The notes under the pieces: model-generated
Database searches by the model: none
What the model saw: only the letters and a program-made list of their open reading frames with translations
Told to the model about the DNA's origin: nothing
In this document: positions 1-8,932 of the stretch, one piece after another
Position numbering within the stretch: the first letter of the stretch is position 1
Layout: each line of letters begins with the position of its first letter
Made by a program: the position numbers and the translations under genes
Source of the DNA: Seonamhaeicola maritimus
GTDB taxonomy: Bacteria > Bacteroidota > Bacteroidia > Flavobacteriales > Flavobacteriaceae
Reading direction: 5' to 3'
DNA: 64,000 nucleotides
Assembly (NCBI RefSeq): GCF_008056315.1
Contig: NZ_VRKQ01000008.1
Location: 1,382,957-1,446,956, forward strand

Positions 1-718
1 CCGTTTTTGCTGTTGAAATAGTTGGAATGTGTAATTTGCCTCCTGTATATTCAAGTAAAAACAAATCTCTGGCAACTTGTAACTCTTCTGCTAATGCAGG
101 AATTCCTTTTAAACCTAATCTGGTGCTTGTAATATTCTCATTCATAACACCTAAACCAGAAATCTTATTTTCTTGTGGAAAAGACAGTACTAATCCGTCA
201 AAATTGCTTGCGTATTGCAAAGCTATTTTCATAAGGTTTGGGTTAGATATAGGTTTTTTATAATCGTAGAAAGCAACTGCTCCTGCTGTATTCATATCAA
301 AAAGTTCAGCAAGGTCAACACCTTTACTACCTACCGTTAAGGCACCAATAGGGAGTACGGTAACAGCATTTTTATCGCCTTTTGATTTTACAAATGTGAT
401 ATCTGAATTGGTGTCTAATATTGGATTGGTATTTGGGTTTAAAGCAATAGAGGTAAACCCAGATGAAGCAGCAGTTTTAAGTCCGTTTTTAATGGTTTCA
501 CGTTCTTCAAAACCAGGCTCTCCAAAACTTACACTGCTATCAAACCACCCTTGTGAAATGTGTAAGTTCTCAAGTTTTATTTCTTGGTAATCATTGGTGT
601 TTTTTAAGGTCTTTCCAACCTTTGTAATCTTGCCATTTTCAATTAATACATCTTGAGTCAAATTATGAAATTCACTTTTAGGATCTATTATGGTAGCAGA
701 TTTTATAAGTACGTTCAT
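1..718 (-). CDS. Dihydroorotase-like amidohydrolase lacking metal ligands (partial, 3' end outside window)
   Basis: Only the N-terminal 239 or so residues are visible because the gene runs off the left edge. It aligns by eye with dihydroorotase (PyrC, pyrimidine synthesis): an N-terminal beta domain, then a GWFDSSVSFGEPGFEERET segment where active enzymes have D-x-HxH-LREPG. Both histidines are serines (S62, S64). The later ligand histidines also appear replaced (S179 in LVLSFPQE; T233 in HIPTIST, where active enzymes have HVST preceded by H). An Asp near 152 remains. It is therefore probably not a working dihydroorotase; a structural or regulatory role, like the inactive PyrC' paralogues that bind aspartate transcarbamylase, is inference. 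Its ATG overlaps the stop of the upstream BatA-like gene (ATGA), which suggests translational coupling. Confidence 0.8.
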   Translation of the reverse strand, partial: MNVLIKSATIIDPKSEFHNLTQDVLIENGKITKVGKTLKNTNDYQEIKLENLHISQGWFDSSVSFGEPGFEERETIKNGLKTAASSGFTSIALNPNTNPILDTNSDITFVKSKGDKNAVTVLPIGALTVGSKGVDLAELFDMNTAGAVAFYDYKKPISNPNLMKIALQYASNFDGLVLSFPQENKISGLGVMNENITSTRLGLKGIPALAEELQVARDLFLLEYTGGKLHIPTISTAKT

Positions 719-2640
719 TTAAAATATTTTAAGATGAGCATTTCAACAATTAACATTACCAATGCAAAAATAACAAACCATTTCCATAGGGCATTAACTT
801 TTGCATCACTTTTTAAAGTATTAAAGACATCAACAATTGAATTGCTTATTGTTACATTTTCTAAGTTAGAAAGGTCTTGATAAACCAAATTACTTTCGCT
901 TCTATCATAATTATAACTTACACTTTTTATAGTTTCATTTTTATTTTGAACATTATAGATGTTAGCTATATTTGGTGTTTCTGAAGTATTTATAGCAACT
1001 TTATTATTAAAGTACTTTTGCCTAGGAATCACACTAATTCCATTATTTACTAAAGAGAGAATATCATCCTGTTGTAATTGAGTTTCTACTTCAAAAGCAT
1101 TGTCTTTTCCAATAGTATAGTAAAGCTCAGGGGGTTTAAAACTTTGTTTTCCAATGTTATAAAAGGTTGGAACAATAACATTCCAGTTTTTAAAATTGGT
1201 GTTGTTTTTATTTAATGCTGATGTGAATACAAAAGCATTCTTGTTTTGATACAAAAAAGGTTTACCATCTTCAAAACTTAGTGCAGCTGAAAAATTATTT
1301 GTTGCTACTTCATAAAAGCTATTTACTTTTGGATATTGAAAATTTGAAACTTGTTTTTCGAAAACACCGTTCTTGTATAATGGGTGAGAATAGTTGATAG
1401 TAGTTACCCTTTTTTCTGAAGATAATAATCCACCAAGCCTTGAGTTATAGTGTGACAAAATCAAGTTATAAGATGGTGTATTGATGTTTTCTGAAGGTAT
1501 GATAATTATAAAACCTCCCTGGGTTGTGAAATGATTTAGAGCTGAAACTAGAGCGTTGGGGATATTGTCTAATTCATTCAAAATCACAAGGTGTTGTTGG
1601 TCTATAATATTATAATTCAAGTTAGGCAACGAAGTGGAAACAAGATTGAATTCATTATCAGTATAAATGCGCTTTAGATAGGAATCGTTATTTCCATTTA
1701 CTGTTAATACTTTCACTTTTGGCTTATTGCTTATGTTGAAAAATAGACTGTTATCAAACCTAAGATTCACATCATCTATTGTTATTTTACCATTTATAAT
1801 TTCATTTGTTGGCAATGAAAAATTAGTTTCTGCAACTTGATTAATATTTACAGTGGTTTTAGCAATAAGATTTTCGCCGTTAAATAATGATACCGGTAAA
1901 TTTTCAATGGTTCTGCCACTATTTTTTAAAATGACTTTTAGTTGGATGTTAGCCGGTGTAGACTCAGAGATGTAAGCACTATCAATTGAAACGTTGTTAT
2001 TATTTATAGGTTGCAACCTTACTAAATTTATATGGGTGAGAGAATCTATTTCAGGATTGAAATTAGTGTGATTTTGTTGGAAATCTGAAATTAGAACTAC
2101 GTTTTTTAATGTATGCTTTTTATTACTAAAAAGTGTTTTACTTTTTAAGAAGACAGACTCTAAACTTAATTGATTGGACGAATAATCAAGTTGAAGCAAA
2201 TCGTTTTTTATGGTTTTAATTTCGGTGTTTTTAAAAAGGTTATTATTGGTTATTACCGAAATGTTTTCCTCTTCCGGGATGTTACCCACCAAATCTTGTA
2301 CGGCACGTTTTAGCAGCTCGCCTTGACTTCCCTTAGCCTGCAAACTAAATGAGTTGTCAATATAAATAACAGTTTCTTTTTCAGACTTAAAGGAATTATA
2401 TTTTGAAATAAATGGTTGTGCAAAAGCCAAAACAAGAGTTGTTAAAAGCAATAACCTTGAACAAAGGATTAACCACTTTTTAATTTGTGAACTTTTTCTG
2501 GAATTTTGCTTAACTTCTTTTAAAAATGCAACATTGGTAAAGGATTCTTTTTTGAAACGTCTTAGTTGAAAAAGATGAACAATAATAGGGATGAGCAGTA
2601 AGAATAAAGCGTAAAGAATTTCGGGGTGTTTAAACTGCAT
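715..2640 (-). CDS. BatA-like membrane protein (aerotolerance regulator N-terminal domain)
   Basis: 641-residue membrane protein. The N-terminus (MQFKHPEILYALFLLLIPI, then HLFQLRRFKKESF) is the typical BatA / aerotolerance N-terminal domain, with a second hydrophobic helix at about residues 58-75. A central region resembles a von Willebrand A fold with a degenerate metal site (IDNSFSLQ). A single helix closes the protein just before the C-terminal LKYFK. Such proteins are common in Bacteroidota; their function is poorly defined (envelope stress or MoxR/Bat-type complexes). No MoxR ATPase is present here, so this is a stand-alone member. It lies between a glycosyltransferase gene (34 bp upstream) and the dihydroorotase-like gene (4 bp overlap), probably one operon. 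Confidence 0.8.
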   Translation of the reverse strand: MQFKHPEILYALFLLLIPIIVHLFQLRRFKKESFTNVAFLKEVKQNSRKSSQIKKWLILCSRLLLLTTLVLAFAQPFISKYNSFKSEKETVIYIDNSFSLQAKGSQGELLKRAVQDLVGNIPEEENISVITNNNLFKNTEIKTIKNDLLQLDYSSNQLSLESVFLKSKTLFSNKKHTLKNVVLISDFQQNHTNFNPEIDSLTHINLVRLQPINNNNVSIDSAYISESTPANIQLKVILKNSGRTIENLPVSLFNGENLIAKTTVNINQVAETNFSLPTNEIINGKITIDDVNLRFDNSLFFNISNKPKVKVLTVNGNNDSYLKRIYTDNEFNLVSTSLPNLNYNIIDQQHLVILNELDNIPNALVSALNHFTTQGGFIIIIPSENINTPSYNLILSHYNSRLGGLLSSEKRVTTINYSHPLYKNGVFEKQVSNFQYPKVNSFYEVATNNFSAALSFEDGKPFLYQNKNAFVFTSALNKNNTNFKNWNVIVPTFYNIGKQSFKPPELYYTIGKDNAFEVETQLQQDDILSLVNNGISVIPRQKYFNNKVAINTSETPNIANIYNVQNKNETIKSVSYNYDRSESNLVYQDLSNLENVTISNSIVDVFNTLKSDAKVNALWKWFVIFALVMLIVEMLILKYFK

Positions 2641-2674
2641 TCCTTTTTAGATTAATCAAAATTAAGCAAATTTT

Positions 2675-3682
2675 TCAACAAAAGAATATATAATCTTTTA
2701 TGGGTTCTAAATTAAGTTTAGCCAAGTACTTCCTTATTTGTTTTTGAGCATCTTTATTAGCCACTGTTATAAGACTTTGTGAATTTTTGATAGTTGCTAA
2801 GGATTCAAAATTTAAAAGCTCTTTCCCGTAAATGTCTCTACCTATTTTATTAGGGTTATCGCAGATCCATTCAAAAGAAATTTCATGCTCTAAAAAAAGT
2901 TTGGCCATAAGTTTTCCCTTGGTTCCTGCACCCCAAATCACAGGTGTTTTGTCTTCATTGTAATCAATAACTAAATAATGATTTACTTTCAAAGTTGTAA
3001 AATGATTTTGAGCATAATGAATGTGCGTTCTTGAAGTTCTGGTGCTATAATCTCGCCATTTGTGAATAACCTTATCACAAGGAATACATTTAAACCCATG
3101 TTTGTAAAACCTAAAAGTTAAGTCGTAATCTTCCGGGTATATACTTGGATTAAAAGCACCACAGGCAATCAAATCGTCTCTGTGTAACATCCAACAAGGT
3201 GATGGTATTACACATTCCTTATATATTTCGTTGTAATTATTACCAGTTTCTGTTAAATTATTTAACCATGTTTCATAACTCTTATAACCTTCACCAACTC
3301 CGTGTTCACTAAAATATTCTACCAATCCAACAGCAACATGTAGCTTTCCAAATTGTAATAAGCTATTAGCTAATATTTCTAATTTATTTGGAAGCATGAT
3401 GTCATCACTATCCATTCGTGTGATATAATTTCCGGAGCTATTTTTAAAAGCTAATTGTAGGGCAGAAATTATACCTTCCCTATCATTTTTAAATAATTTA
3501 ATGCGGTTATCTTTTTCTGAATACTTTTTAACAAGCGAATAACTGTCGTCATTAGAATGATCATCAATGATTAGTAATTCCCAATTGGTGTAGCTTTGAT
3601 TTAAAATTGAATCTAAGCATTCAACCAAATAATTAGCGGTGTTTTTAAATGGGGTTAGAATGCTTATTAAAGGTTTTTGCAT
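2675..3682 (-). CDS. Family 2 glycosyltransferase with a C-terminal nucleotide-binding-like domain
   Basis: 335 residues. The first ~220 are a GT-A (family 2) glycosyltransferase: start LISILTPFKN, the LLIIDDHSNDDS segment and the metal-binding TRMDSDD motif, followed by a PSPCWMLHRDD segment and an acidic YPEDYDL stretch fitting the catalytic base region. The last ~90 residues differ: VIWGAGTKGKLMAKLF is a glycine-rich nucleotide-binding loop followed by a D-N-P segment, as in small Rossmann-like domains attached to some sugar-modifying enzymes. Donor and acceptor cannot be told. It is probably cytoplasmic or membrane-peripheral, with no transmembrane helix seen. It heads the minus-strand operon with the BatA-like gene. 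Confidence 0.85.
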   Translation of the reverse strand: MQKPLISILTPFKNTANYLVECLDSILNQSYTNWELLIIDDHSNDDSYSLVKKYSEKDNRIKLFKNDREGIISALQLAFKNSSGNYITRMDSDDIMLPNKLEILANSLLQFGKLHVAVGLVEYFSEHGVGEGYKSYETWLNNLTETGNNYNEIYKECVIPSPCWMLHRDDLIACGAFNPSIYPEDYDLTFRFYKHGFKCIPCDKVIHKWRDYSTRTSRTHIHYAQNHFTTLKVNHYLVIDYNEDKTPVIWGAGTKGKLMAKLFLEHEISFEWICDNPNKIGRDIYGKELLNFESLATIKNSQSLITVANKDAQKQIRKYLAKLNLEPIKDYIFFC

Positions 3683-3779
3683 GGGACGAATATACTATCT
3701 TTTAACATAACCTTAAGAGCAGTACATGTAACATAATGTTATTTTGCACGTCATTTAAAAAACTTCAAAAATCAAATTG

Positions 3780-5672
3780 ATGAACAAGAGAATTTTTGCT
3801 GCAATTTTTGCAGTTATTTTAATGGCTAGTTGTAGCTCTACCAAAAACTCAACTAACGATTTAGCAATTAATTTACCAATTGAAACCGCTATAGATTTAT
3901 CTAGTATTCAAGATGATAAAGCTCCTGTTACTATAAACCCAGGTAGGTTTACAGTTGAAACGGTAACTTATAGATTGCCTAAGGTTGTTCAAGGGACCTA
4001 TTCTGTTAGTAACTTTGGTAAATATGTTGATGATTTTAAGGCCTATAATTATAAAGGTGAAGAAATGCAGATTTCTAAACTTGATGATAATTCATGGTCA
4101 ATTCCTGAAGCTAAGGAATTAGATAAAATAACCTATTTAGTTAATGATACTTATGATGTAGAGTCAGAAGGAGGAATTGGTAAAGATGTTCCTTTTTCAC
4201 CATCAGGAACAAATATTGAACCTGAAAATTATGTATTAAACTTACATGGGTTCATTGGTTATTTTGATTCTTTAAAAAATAACCAGTACAAATTGAGTGT
4301 GACCGCACCTGCAGATTTTGTTAGAACCTCTGCATTACAAACGGTTGACTCTAAAACTAGTGAAGATGGTAAAAATATAACTACAAGTTATGCTGCACCA
4401 AGGTATTTTGACATTACAGACAACCCAATGATGTATGGAAATTTGGATGTTGAAGAGTTTCAGGTAGGTGATATCAAAATTGTTTTGAGTGTATACTCGC
4501 CAAATAAAATGCATTCAGCAAAGTCTTTAAAAGAGACTATCCTTAAAATGATGCAAGCTCAAAAGACTTATATGGGTGATATTAATTCAACACCACGTTA
4601 TGATATTTATGTGTATTTGTCAGAAGGAAAAGAGGAATCTCCAAAAGGTTTTGGAGCATTAGAACATCACACGTCTACGGTGGTAGTAATGCCTGAAGAC
4701 ATTCCAGCCGAAGCTTTAGAGGAAAGTATGATAGATGTAGTGTCTCATGAGTTTTTTCATATAGTTACGCCGTTGAGTGTACACTCTGAAGATGTACATT
4801 ATTTTGATTATAACAACCCAACATTTTCAAAACATTTATGGATGTACGAGGGTGTAACCGAGTATTTCGCAACATTATTTCAGGTAGATCAAGGTTTGGT
4901 TGATGAAGCTGCATTCTACAATAAAATTATGAGTAAAATCCAACAAGCTTCTCAATTGGATGACGCAATGAGTTTTACCATCATGAGTGAGAATGTTTTA
5001 AAAGCACCATACAAAGATCAATACTTAAACGTATATCAGAAAGGGGCATTAATTGGCATGTGCGTTGATATTTTAATGCGTGAAGAGAGTAAAGGAAATA
5101 GAGGGATTTTATCCTTAATGAAGGAACTTTCAAATAAATACGGAAAAAACAAACCGTTTGAAGATGATAGGTTAATTGAAGAGATTGTGGCTATGACTTA
5201 TCCATCTTTAGACGAATTTTTTAATACACATGTAATTGGAGATTTACCAATTAATTACAATGACTTTTTTGAAAAAGTAGGACTTGAAATAGGAGAGGGA
5301 AAAGTTGAAGCTAACTTTATTTTATTAAACGGTGTACCAATTGTTAGTGGTGATGGACAAAAAGGAACCATTTTCTTTACTGATGCAGCATTACAAAACA
5401 GTTTTTGGAAAGAACAAGGTGTGCAAGCCAATGATGTTATAAAATCTATTGATGGAACAGCGTTAACACTTCAAAATGCTAATCAGGTGTTGCAAGAAGT
5501 GTTTATGTGGAAACCAGGAAAAGACATTAAGGTTGTATTAGATAGAAACGGAGAAGAAATAGTTATTAAAACTACAACTACGCAGCCTTATACAACTGGA
5601 AAATCGCTTATGGAAAAGGCAAATGCAACGGATGCTCAAAAGGCATTAAGAAAGGCTTGGTTAAAAGGATAA
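3780..5672 (+). CDS. M61 family peptidase, lipoprotein, with C-terminal PDZ domain
   Basis: About 630 residues. Signal peptide with lipobox (LMASC then SSTKN) predicts a lipid-anchored envelope protein. The zinc site is HEFFH at about 323-327, with the third ligand in YEGVTEYFA some 35 residues on, as in the M61 (glycyl aminopeptidase) family. A PDZ-like domain near residues 520-605 carries NDVIKSIDGTAL. The family cleaves N-terminal residues or short peptides; the natural substrate is unknown. I start at the ATG at 3780 rather than the TTG one codon earlier. The gene stands alone, divergent from the glycosyltransferase operon, and ends at a hairpin terminator. Confidence 0.9.
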   Translation: MNKRIFAAIFAVILMASCSSTKNSTNDLAINLPIETAIDLSSIQDDKAPVTINPGRFTVETVTYRLPKVVQGTYSVSNFGKYVDDFKAYNYKGEEMQISKLDDNSWSIPEAKELDKITYLVNDTYDVESEGGIGKDVPFSPSGTNIEPENYVLNLHGFIGYFDSLKNNQYKLSVTAPADFVRTSALQTVDSKTSEDGKNITTSYAAPRYFDITDNPMMYGNLDVEEFQVGDIKIVLSVYSPNKMHSAKSLKETILKMMQAQKTYMGDINSTPRYDIYVYLSEGKEESPKGFGALEHHTSTVVVMPEDIPAEALEESMIDVVSHEFFHIVTPLSVHSEDVHYFDYNNPTFSKHLWMYEGVTEYFATLFQVDQGLVDEAAFYNKIMSKIQQASQLDDAMSFTIMSENVLKAPYKDQYLNVYQKGALIGMCVDILMREESKGNRGILSLMKELSNKYGKNKPFEDDRLIEEIVAMTYPSLDEFFNTHVIGDLPINYNDFFEKVGLEIGEGKVEANFILLNGVPIVSGDGQKGTIFFTDAALQNSFWKEQGVQANDVIKSIDGTALTLQNANQVLQEVFMWKPGKDIKVVLDRNGEEIVIKTTTTQPYTTGKSLMEKANATDAQKALRKAWLKG

Positions 5673-5695
5673 AAACGATTTGCAATTTTAGATTT

Positions 5696-5733
5696 ACGAT
5701 TGACGAACTATATGTTTGTCAATCGTTTTTTTT
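5696..5733 (+). terminator. Rho-independent terminator after the M61 peptidase gene
   Basis: ACGATTGAC pairs with GTCAATCGT around a loop of about 12 bases and is followed directly by a run of eight T. It lies about 25 bases after the stop codon. Confidence 0.75.
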
Positions 5734-5775
5734 AATGGCTACTTTTTGGGTGTGTTATTTTGTAGATTGCTTTTT

Positions 5776-5810
5776 ACGTCAAGCTGAATTTATTTCAGCA
5801 TCTCATAAAA
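5776..5810. repeat. Short intergenic palindrome (CGTCAAGCTGAA...TTCAGCATCTC type)
   Basis: The segment CGTCAAGCTGAA-TTTA-TTCAGCATCTC contains a perfect 6-bp hairpin (GCTGAA / TTCAGC). From general knowledge, closely similar strings recur in intergenic regions of many Flavobacteriia. It is placed between two convergent genes. Only one clear copy is in this window, so repeat status is by recognition, not by local copies. Confidence 0.5.
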
Positions 5811-5864
5811 GAGATTTAACAATTACTCATTAATCAAAGCAAAGAGTGAATAAGTTTTAAAATG

Positions 5865-6521
5865 TTAGAATTGTTCTATTACCTTTAAAATAGTTATGAA
5901 TGGAGTAATTATTAATCCGATGAAGAAGATATATTTTCCATGCTTTCTGTCATTTTCAGCATAGGAATATACTTTTTTACCATTTGGTAAAGTCTTTTTA
6001 GATGTCCAAAGAAAATATCCAATTATCAATCCTAAAAAACCACCTAAGAACGAAAATAGATAGCCGGCTAAAATCCAAGGTTTTTGATTTTCATCGGGTT
6101 TAGCTAATTGATTTAATCGTTCGCTCTTTAAAGAGTTCAACAAGTCATCATCAATTGATTTTCCTCTTTGTTTCAGAATTCTTTGCGCAAGAGTGTAATC
6201 AAACTTATTCCATTCATCAGATTTTAATAAAATCTCGTACAGTTCTTCATCAGTAAATTCAAATAAATAGTAATCCTTGTCAATTTGATTAATTAAATCT
6301 TCAGTATTCTTTTCGAGAATTTGGTTCGCTGTTTCAAAATTTATCTGTTTTATCTGAATTTCTACTTGGTTTTGAAGTGTGTTACCAGAAAATGTAATAT
6401 CAACAGGCGGTGTATTATCCGCAAGTTTAGATTCAATACCATTTTTACTCAGTAGATCTTTTAGTTCTAAAGCCTGCTCTAATGAGGAGAACTTTCTAAA
6501 TATTGAATAGTCTTCATTCAT
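5865..6521 (-). CDS. DUF2007-like protein with C-terminal membrane segments
   Basis: 218 residues. The first ~70 resemble the small DUF2007 (putative signal-transducing) domain: a FRKFSSLEQALELKDLL helix, a GIESKL strand and a QIKQINFETANQIL helix. A middle acidic helical section (about 85-140) precedes two hydrophobic segments near 149-170 and 195-213. The protein is probably membrane-anchored with its domain in the cytoplasm. Function is unknown. It starts 7 bp after the stop of the S10 peptidase gene, so the two are probably co-transcribed. Confidence 0.65.
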   Translation of the reverse strand: MNEDYSIFRKFSSLEQALELKDLLSKNGIESKLADNTPPVDITFSGNTLQNQVEIQIKQINFETANQILEKNTEDLINQIDKDYYLFEFTDEELYEILLKSDEWNKFDYTLAQRILKQRGKSIDDDLLNSLKSERLNQLAKPDENQKPWILAGYLFSFLGGFLGLIIGYFLWTSKKTLPNGKKVYSYAENDRKHGKYIFFIGLIITPFITILKVIEQF

Positions 6522-6528
6522 GAACCTC

Positions 6529-8016
6529 TTAGTATTTTGCAGATTTCCCTTTGGATAAAGAGTTTTTTATAAACTCCCTTAAATCATTATTTGCAGAAAT
6601 CAAATCATCATGTCTTAAATACATCATATGCCCGCTTCTATAACCTTTAAAAGTAAAACGGTCTTTCATTTTTCCGCTTGGGTCAATCTGCCACATGGTA
6701 TATTTAGCTCCAAAATATGTGGTTGCACCATCATAGTATCCGGACTGAACAAGTACTCTTAAATAAGGGTTTTGTGCCATGGCTTGCCTTAATCCCTCTC
6801 GGGTATTATCATTTTGTCTATCCCAAGGGTGTACATCTCCAAATACACTGTATTTAACATCAGTTTTAAAGTTTAAATGTTCTCTAATGTAAAAGTTTAT
6901 GGCTGGGGTAAAAGAATGCATCCAAGATGTTAATTCGGCATTGTAATCGGGGCTATTTCCCGATTCACGTTTATCAATGCCCAAATATCTCGAATCTAAC
7001 CTGCCAATGGTTTGTCCCGTTTTATCGCGTAATAATTCTTTCCAGAAAAATGATGTTGGAACATCTAAGTTATGTTGTAAAATTACTTTTTCACTTAACC
7101 CTGAAAAGTAGGCCATTTTTTTAGCTGTTTCACGTTTTTCTATGTCAGAAATAAAACCGCCTTTGGCTAAGGCTGGCATTAAACTTTCAATAGCAAAAGT
7201 CTCAGCTTCCGGTAATATATCTAATAAGTCTTGTTGCTGTAGCTCATTAGGTAAAGCTTTTTGATACCACGCTGCGGCAGTGTAATAAGGAAGATTAATA
7301 GACGAATAAACTGGTTGAGAGGTGTTGTACAATTTATAATCTGCTGGTGAAACAAGAATAACACCATTTAAATACATCCATTGGTTATTCTGTAGTTCAT
7401 TGGCTAGCCCCATAACACGGGTTCCTCCGTAGCTTTCACCTATAATGTATTTAGGTGATTCCCATCGGTTTTTTCTAGTAACAAAGGTATTGATCCATTC
7501 AGCCAAATATTTAATGTCAGCATTAATACCGAAAAATGTTTTTCTGTCAGGTAATTTACCTTCTTTATCAGGTATCATTCTTGAATAAGCGGTGTTTACA
7601 GGGTTTACGTAAACAATATCGGCAACATCTAAAATTGAGTTTGGGTTGTCTTTAACACCATAAGGTTGAATTGGGTACCCTTCATCATCTATTTTTAAAA
7701 CTTTAGGCCCGGTATATGCAATGTGCATCCAAACGGAAGCAGAACCTGGCCCACCATTAAATGATATTATTAATGGTCTTTCAGCTCTATTTTTAACATT
7801 ACTGCGTTCATAATAGGTATAATATAAAGTTGCTATGGCATCTCCTTTTTTATTCCATACTGGTTGTGTTCCTGTAGTAGCTGTATATAACAAACTAGTG
7901 CCTTTTATAGAAGAACTATGTGAAGTAACAACCATGGTGTCAGTTGGAATGACTCTAGATTGAGTTATAGCACAAATTGATGACATTAAAACTAAAAAGC
8001 TAAAAAACTGTTTCAT
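6529..8016 (-). CDS. S10 family serine carboxypeptidase-like protein
   Basis: 495 residues with a signal peptide ending near CAITQS. The S10 oxyanion/substrate motif FNGGPGSASVW is present, the nucleophile lies in GESYGG (S195), and plausible Asp and His partners are in QSGYYDGATTYF and YRSGHMMYLR near the C-terminus. S10 enzymes remove C-terminal amino acids from peptides at acidic pH; bacterial members such as this one are secreted or periplasmic. It shares an operon with the downstream DUF2007-like gene (7 bp gap). The family is best known in eukaryotes, but homologues in Bacteroidota are established. Confidence 0.88.
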   Translation of the reverse strand: MKQFFSFLVLMSSICAITQSRVIPTDTMVVTSHSSSIKGTSLLYTATTGTQPVWNKKGDAIATLYYTYYERSNVKNRAERPLIISFNGGPGSASVWMHIAYTGPKVLKIDDEGYPIQPYGVKDNPNSILDVADIVYVNPVNTAYSRMIPDKEGKLPDRKTFFGINADIKYLAEWINTFVTRKNRWESPKYIIGESYGGTRVMGLANELQNNQWMYLNGVILVSPADYKLYNTSQPVYSSINLPYYTAAAWYQKALPNELQQQDLLDILPEAETFAIESLMPALAKGGFISDIEKRETAKKMAYFSGLSEKVILQHNLDVPTSFFWKELLRDKTGQTIGRLDSRYLGIDKRESGNSPDYNAELTSWMHSFTPAINFYIREHLNFKTDVKYSVFGDVHPWDRQNDNTREGLRQAMAQNPYLRVLVQSGYYDGATTYFGAKYTMWQIDPSGKMKDRFTFKGYRSGHMMYLRHDDLISANNDLREFIKNSLSKGKSAKY

Positions 8017-8060
8017 AAATAAATATTTTTAGTGGACTTTAAATATACTGAAATCAAATG

Positions 8061-8825
8061 TTAAAACTCTTCATAAACACCTAAGCTAAAAAGCGCAAAA
8101 TCATATTTAACAGGATCTTGTTTGTCTAGTTTACGCAATGCTGTATCAAGTTCTAAAAGAGCTTTGGAATCATTTTGTTTTCGTTTAAGTAACCCTAATT
8201 TTCTTGCAACATTTCCAGAATGCACGTCTAACGGACATGACAATTGGCTAGGAGAGAGGTTTTTCCAAACACCAAAATCAACACCTGCATTGTCTTGTCT
8301 TACCATCCAACGCAGGTACATATTAATACGTTTTGCAGCTGAATTTTTTAAAGGATCACTCACATGTTTTTGAGTTCGTGTTAAATGTTCTTTTTCAAAA
8401 AAGACTTCTTTAAATTTTGAAATAGCTGTCTGCAAAGAATCTTTTTTAGCATGTTTTACAAATAATGATTCTAGCCCTGAGTGATTGATATATATATTCT
8501 TTAATGACTTAATAAACTGTATGCAATCATCACCATTAAATGTTCTATGAACAAAAAACATAAGTTTTTCTAATTCTGATTCGGTATGATTTAAGACAAA
8601 TTCGTAGGGTGAATTATCCATTAGATGCATTAATCGATTAGCATTTTTAATAATACTTTTTCTATTTCCCCATGCAATAGTAGCAGTTAAAAAACCTGCT
8701 ATTTCAATATCCTCTTTTTTTGAAAACTGATGAGGTATTTGAATGGGGTCACTTTCAATAAATTTTGGGTTGTTATATTGAACAACTTTTTCGTCCAGAA
8801 ATTCTTTAAGTTCAGTTTTATTCAA
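8061..8825 (-). CDS. TIGR02757 / DUF2400 family protein
   Basis: Matches the TIGR02757 (DUF2400) family by its whole length: NPKFIESDPIQIPHQF, then AGFLTATIAWGNRKSI, RWMVRQDNAGVDFGVW, and PLDVHSGNVARKLGLL near the end. The fold resembles HhH-type DNA glycosylases, but the biochemical role is undefined. An ATG at 8885 would add 20 residues that look unlike the family. I prefer the TTG at 8825, which gives the usual N-KTELKEFLDEKV start; this choice is inference. The gene is divergent from the VOC gene at 8933. Confidence 0.8.
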   Translation of the reverse strand: MNKTELKEFLDEKVVQYNNPKFIESDPIQIPHQFSKKEDIEIAGFLTATIAWGNRKSIIKNANRLMHLMDNSPYEFVLNHTESELEKLMFFVHRTFNGDDCIQFIKSLKNIYINHSGLESLFVKHAKKDSLQTAISKFKEVFFEKEHLTRTQKHVSDPLKNSAAKRINMYLRWMVRQDNAGVDFGVWKNLSPSQLSCPLDVHSGNVARKLGLLKRKQNDSKALLELDTALRKLDKQDPVKYDFALFSLGVYEEF

Positions 8826-8932
8826 ATTAGTTTTTATTGTAAAAGTAAATATTCTTTTCCGGAAGATAGAATTAGTAAATCTCAAAATAAAAAATGTACC
8901 ATATCATGAATTTTAAAATAATAAATTAGAAA

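Noticed and set aside
27-263. Plus-strand reading frames opposite the dihydroorotase-like gene
   Set aside because: They lie fully inside the minus-strand gene, whose protein has clear family motifs; no ribosome site or family match for the opposite strand.
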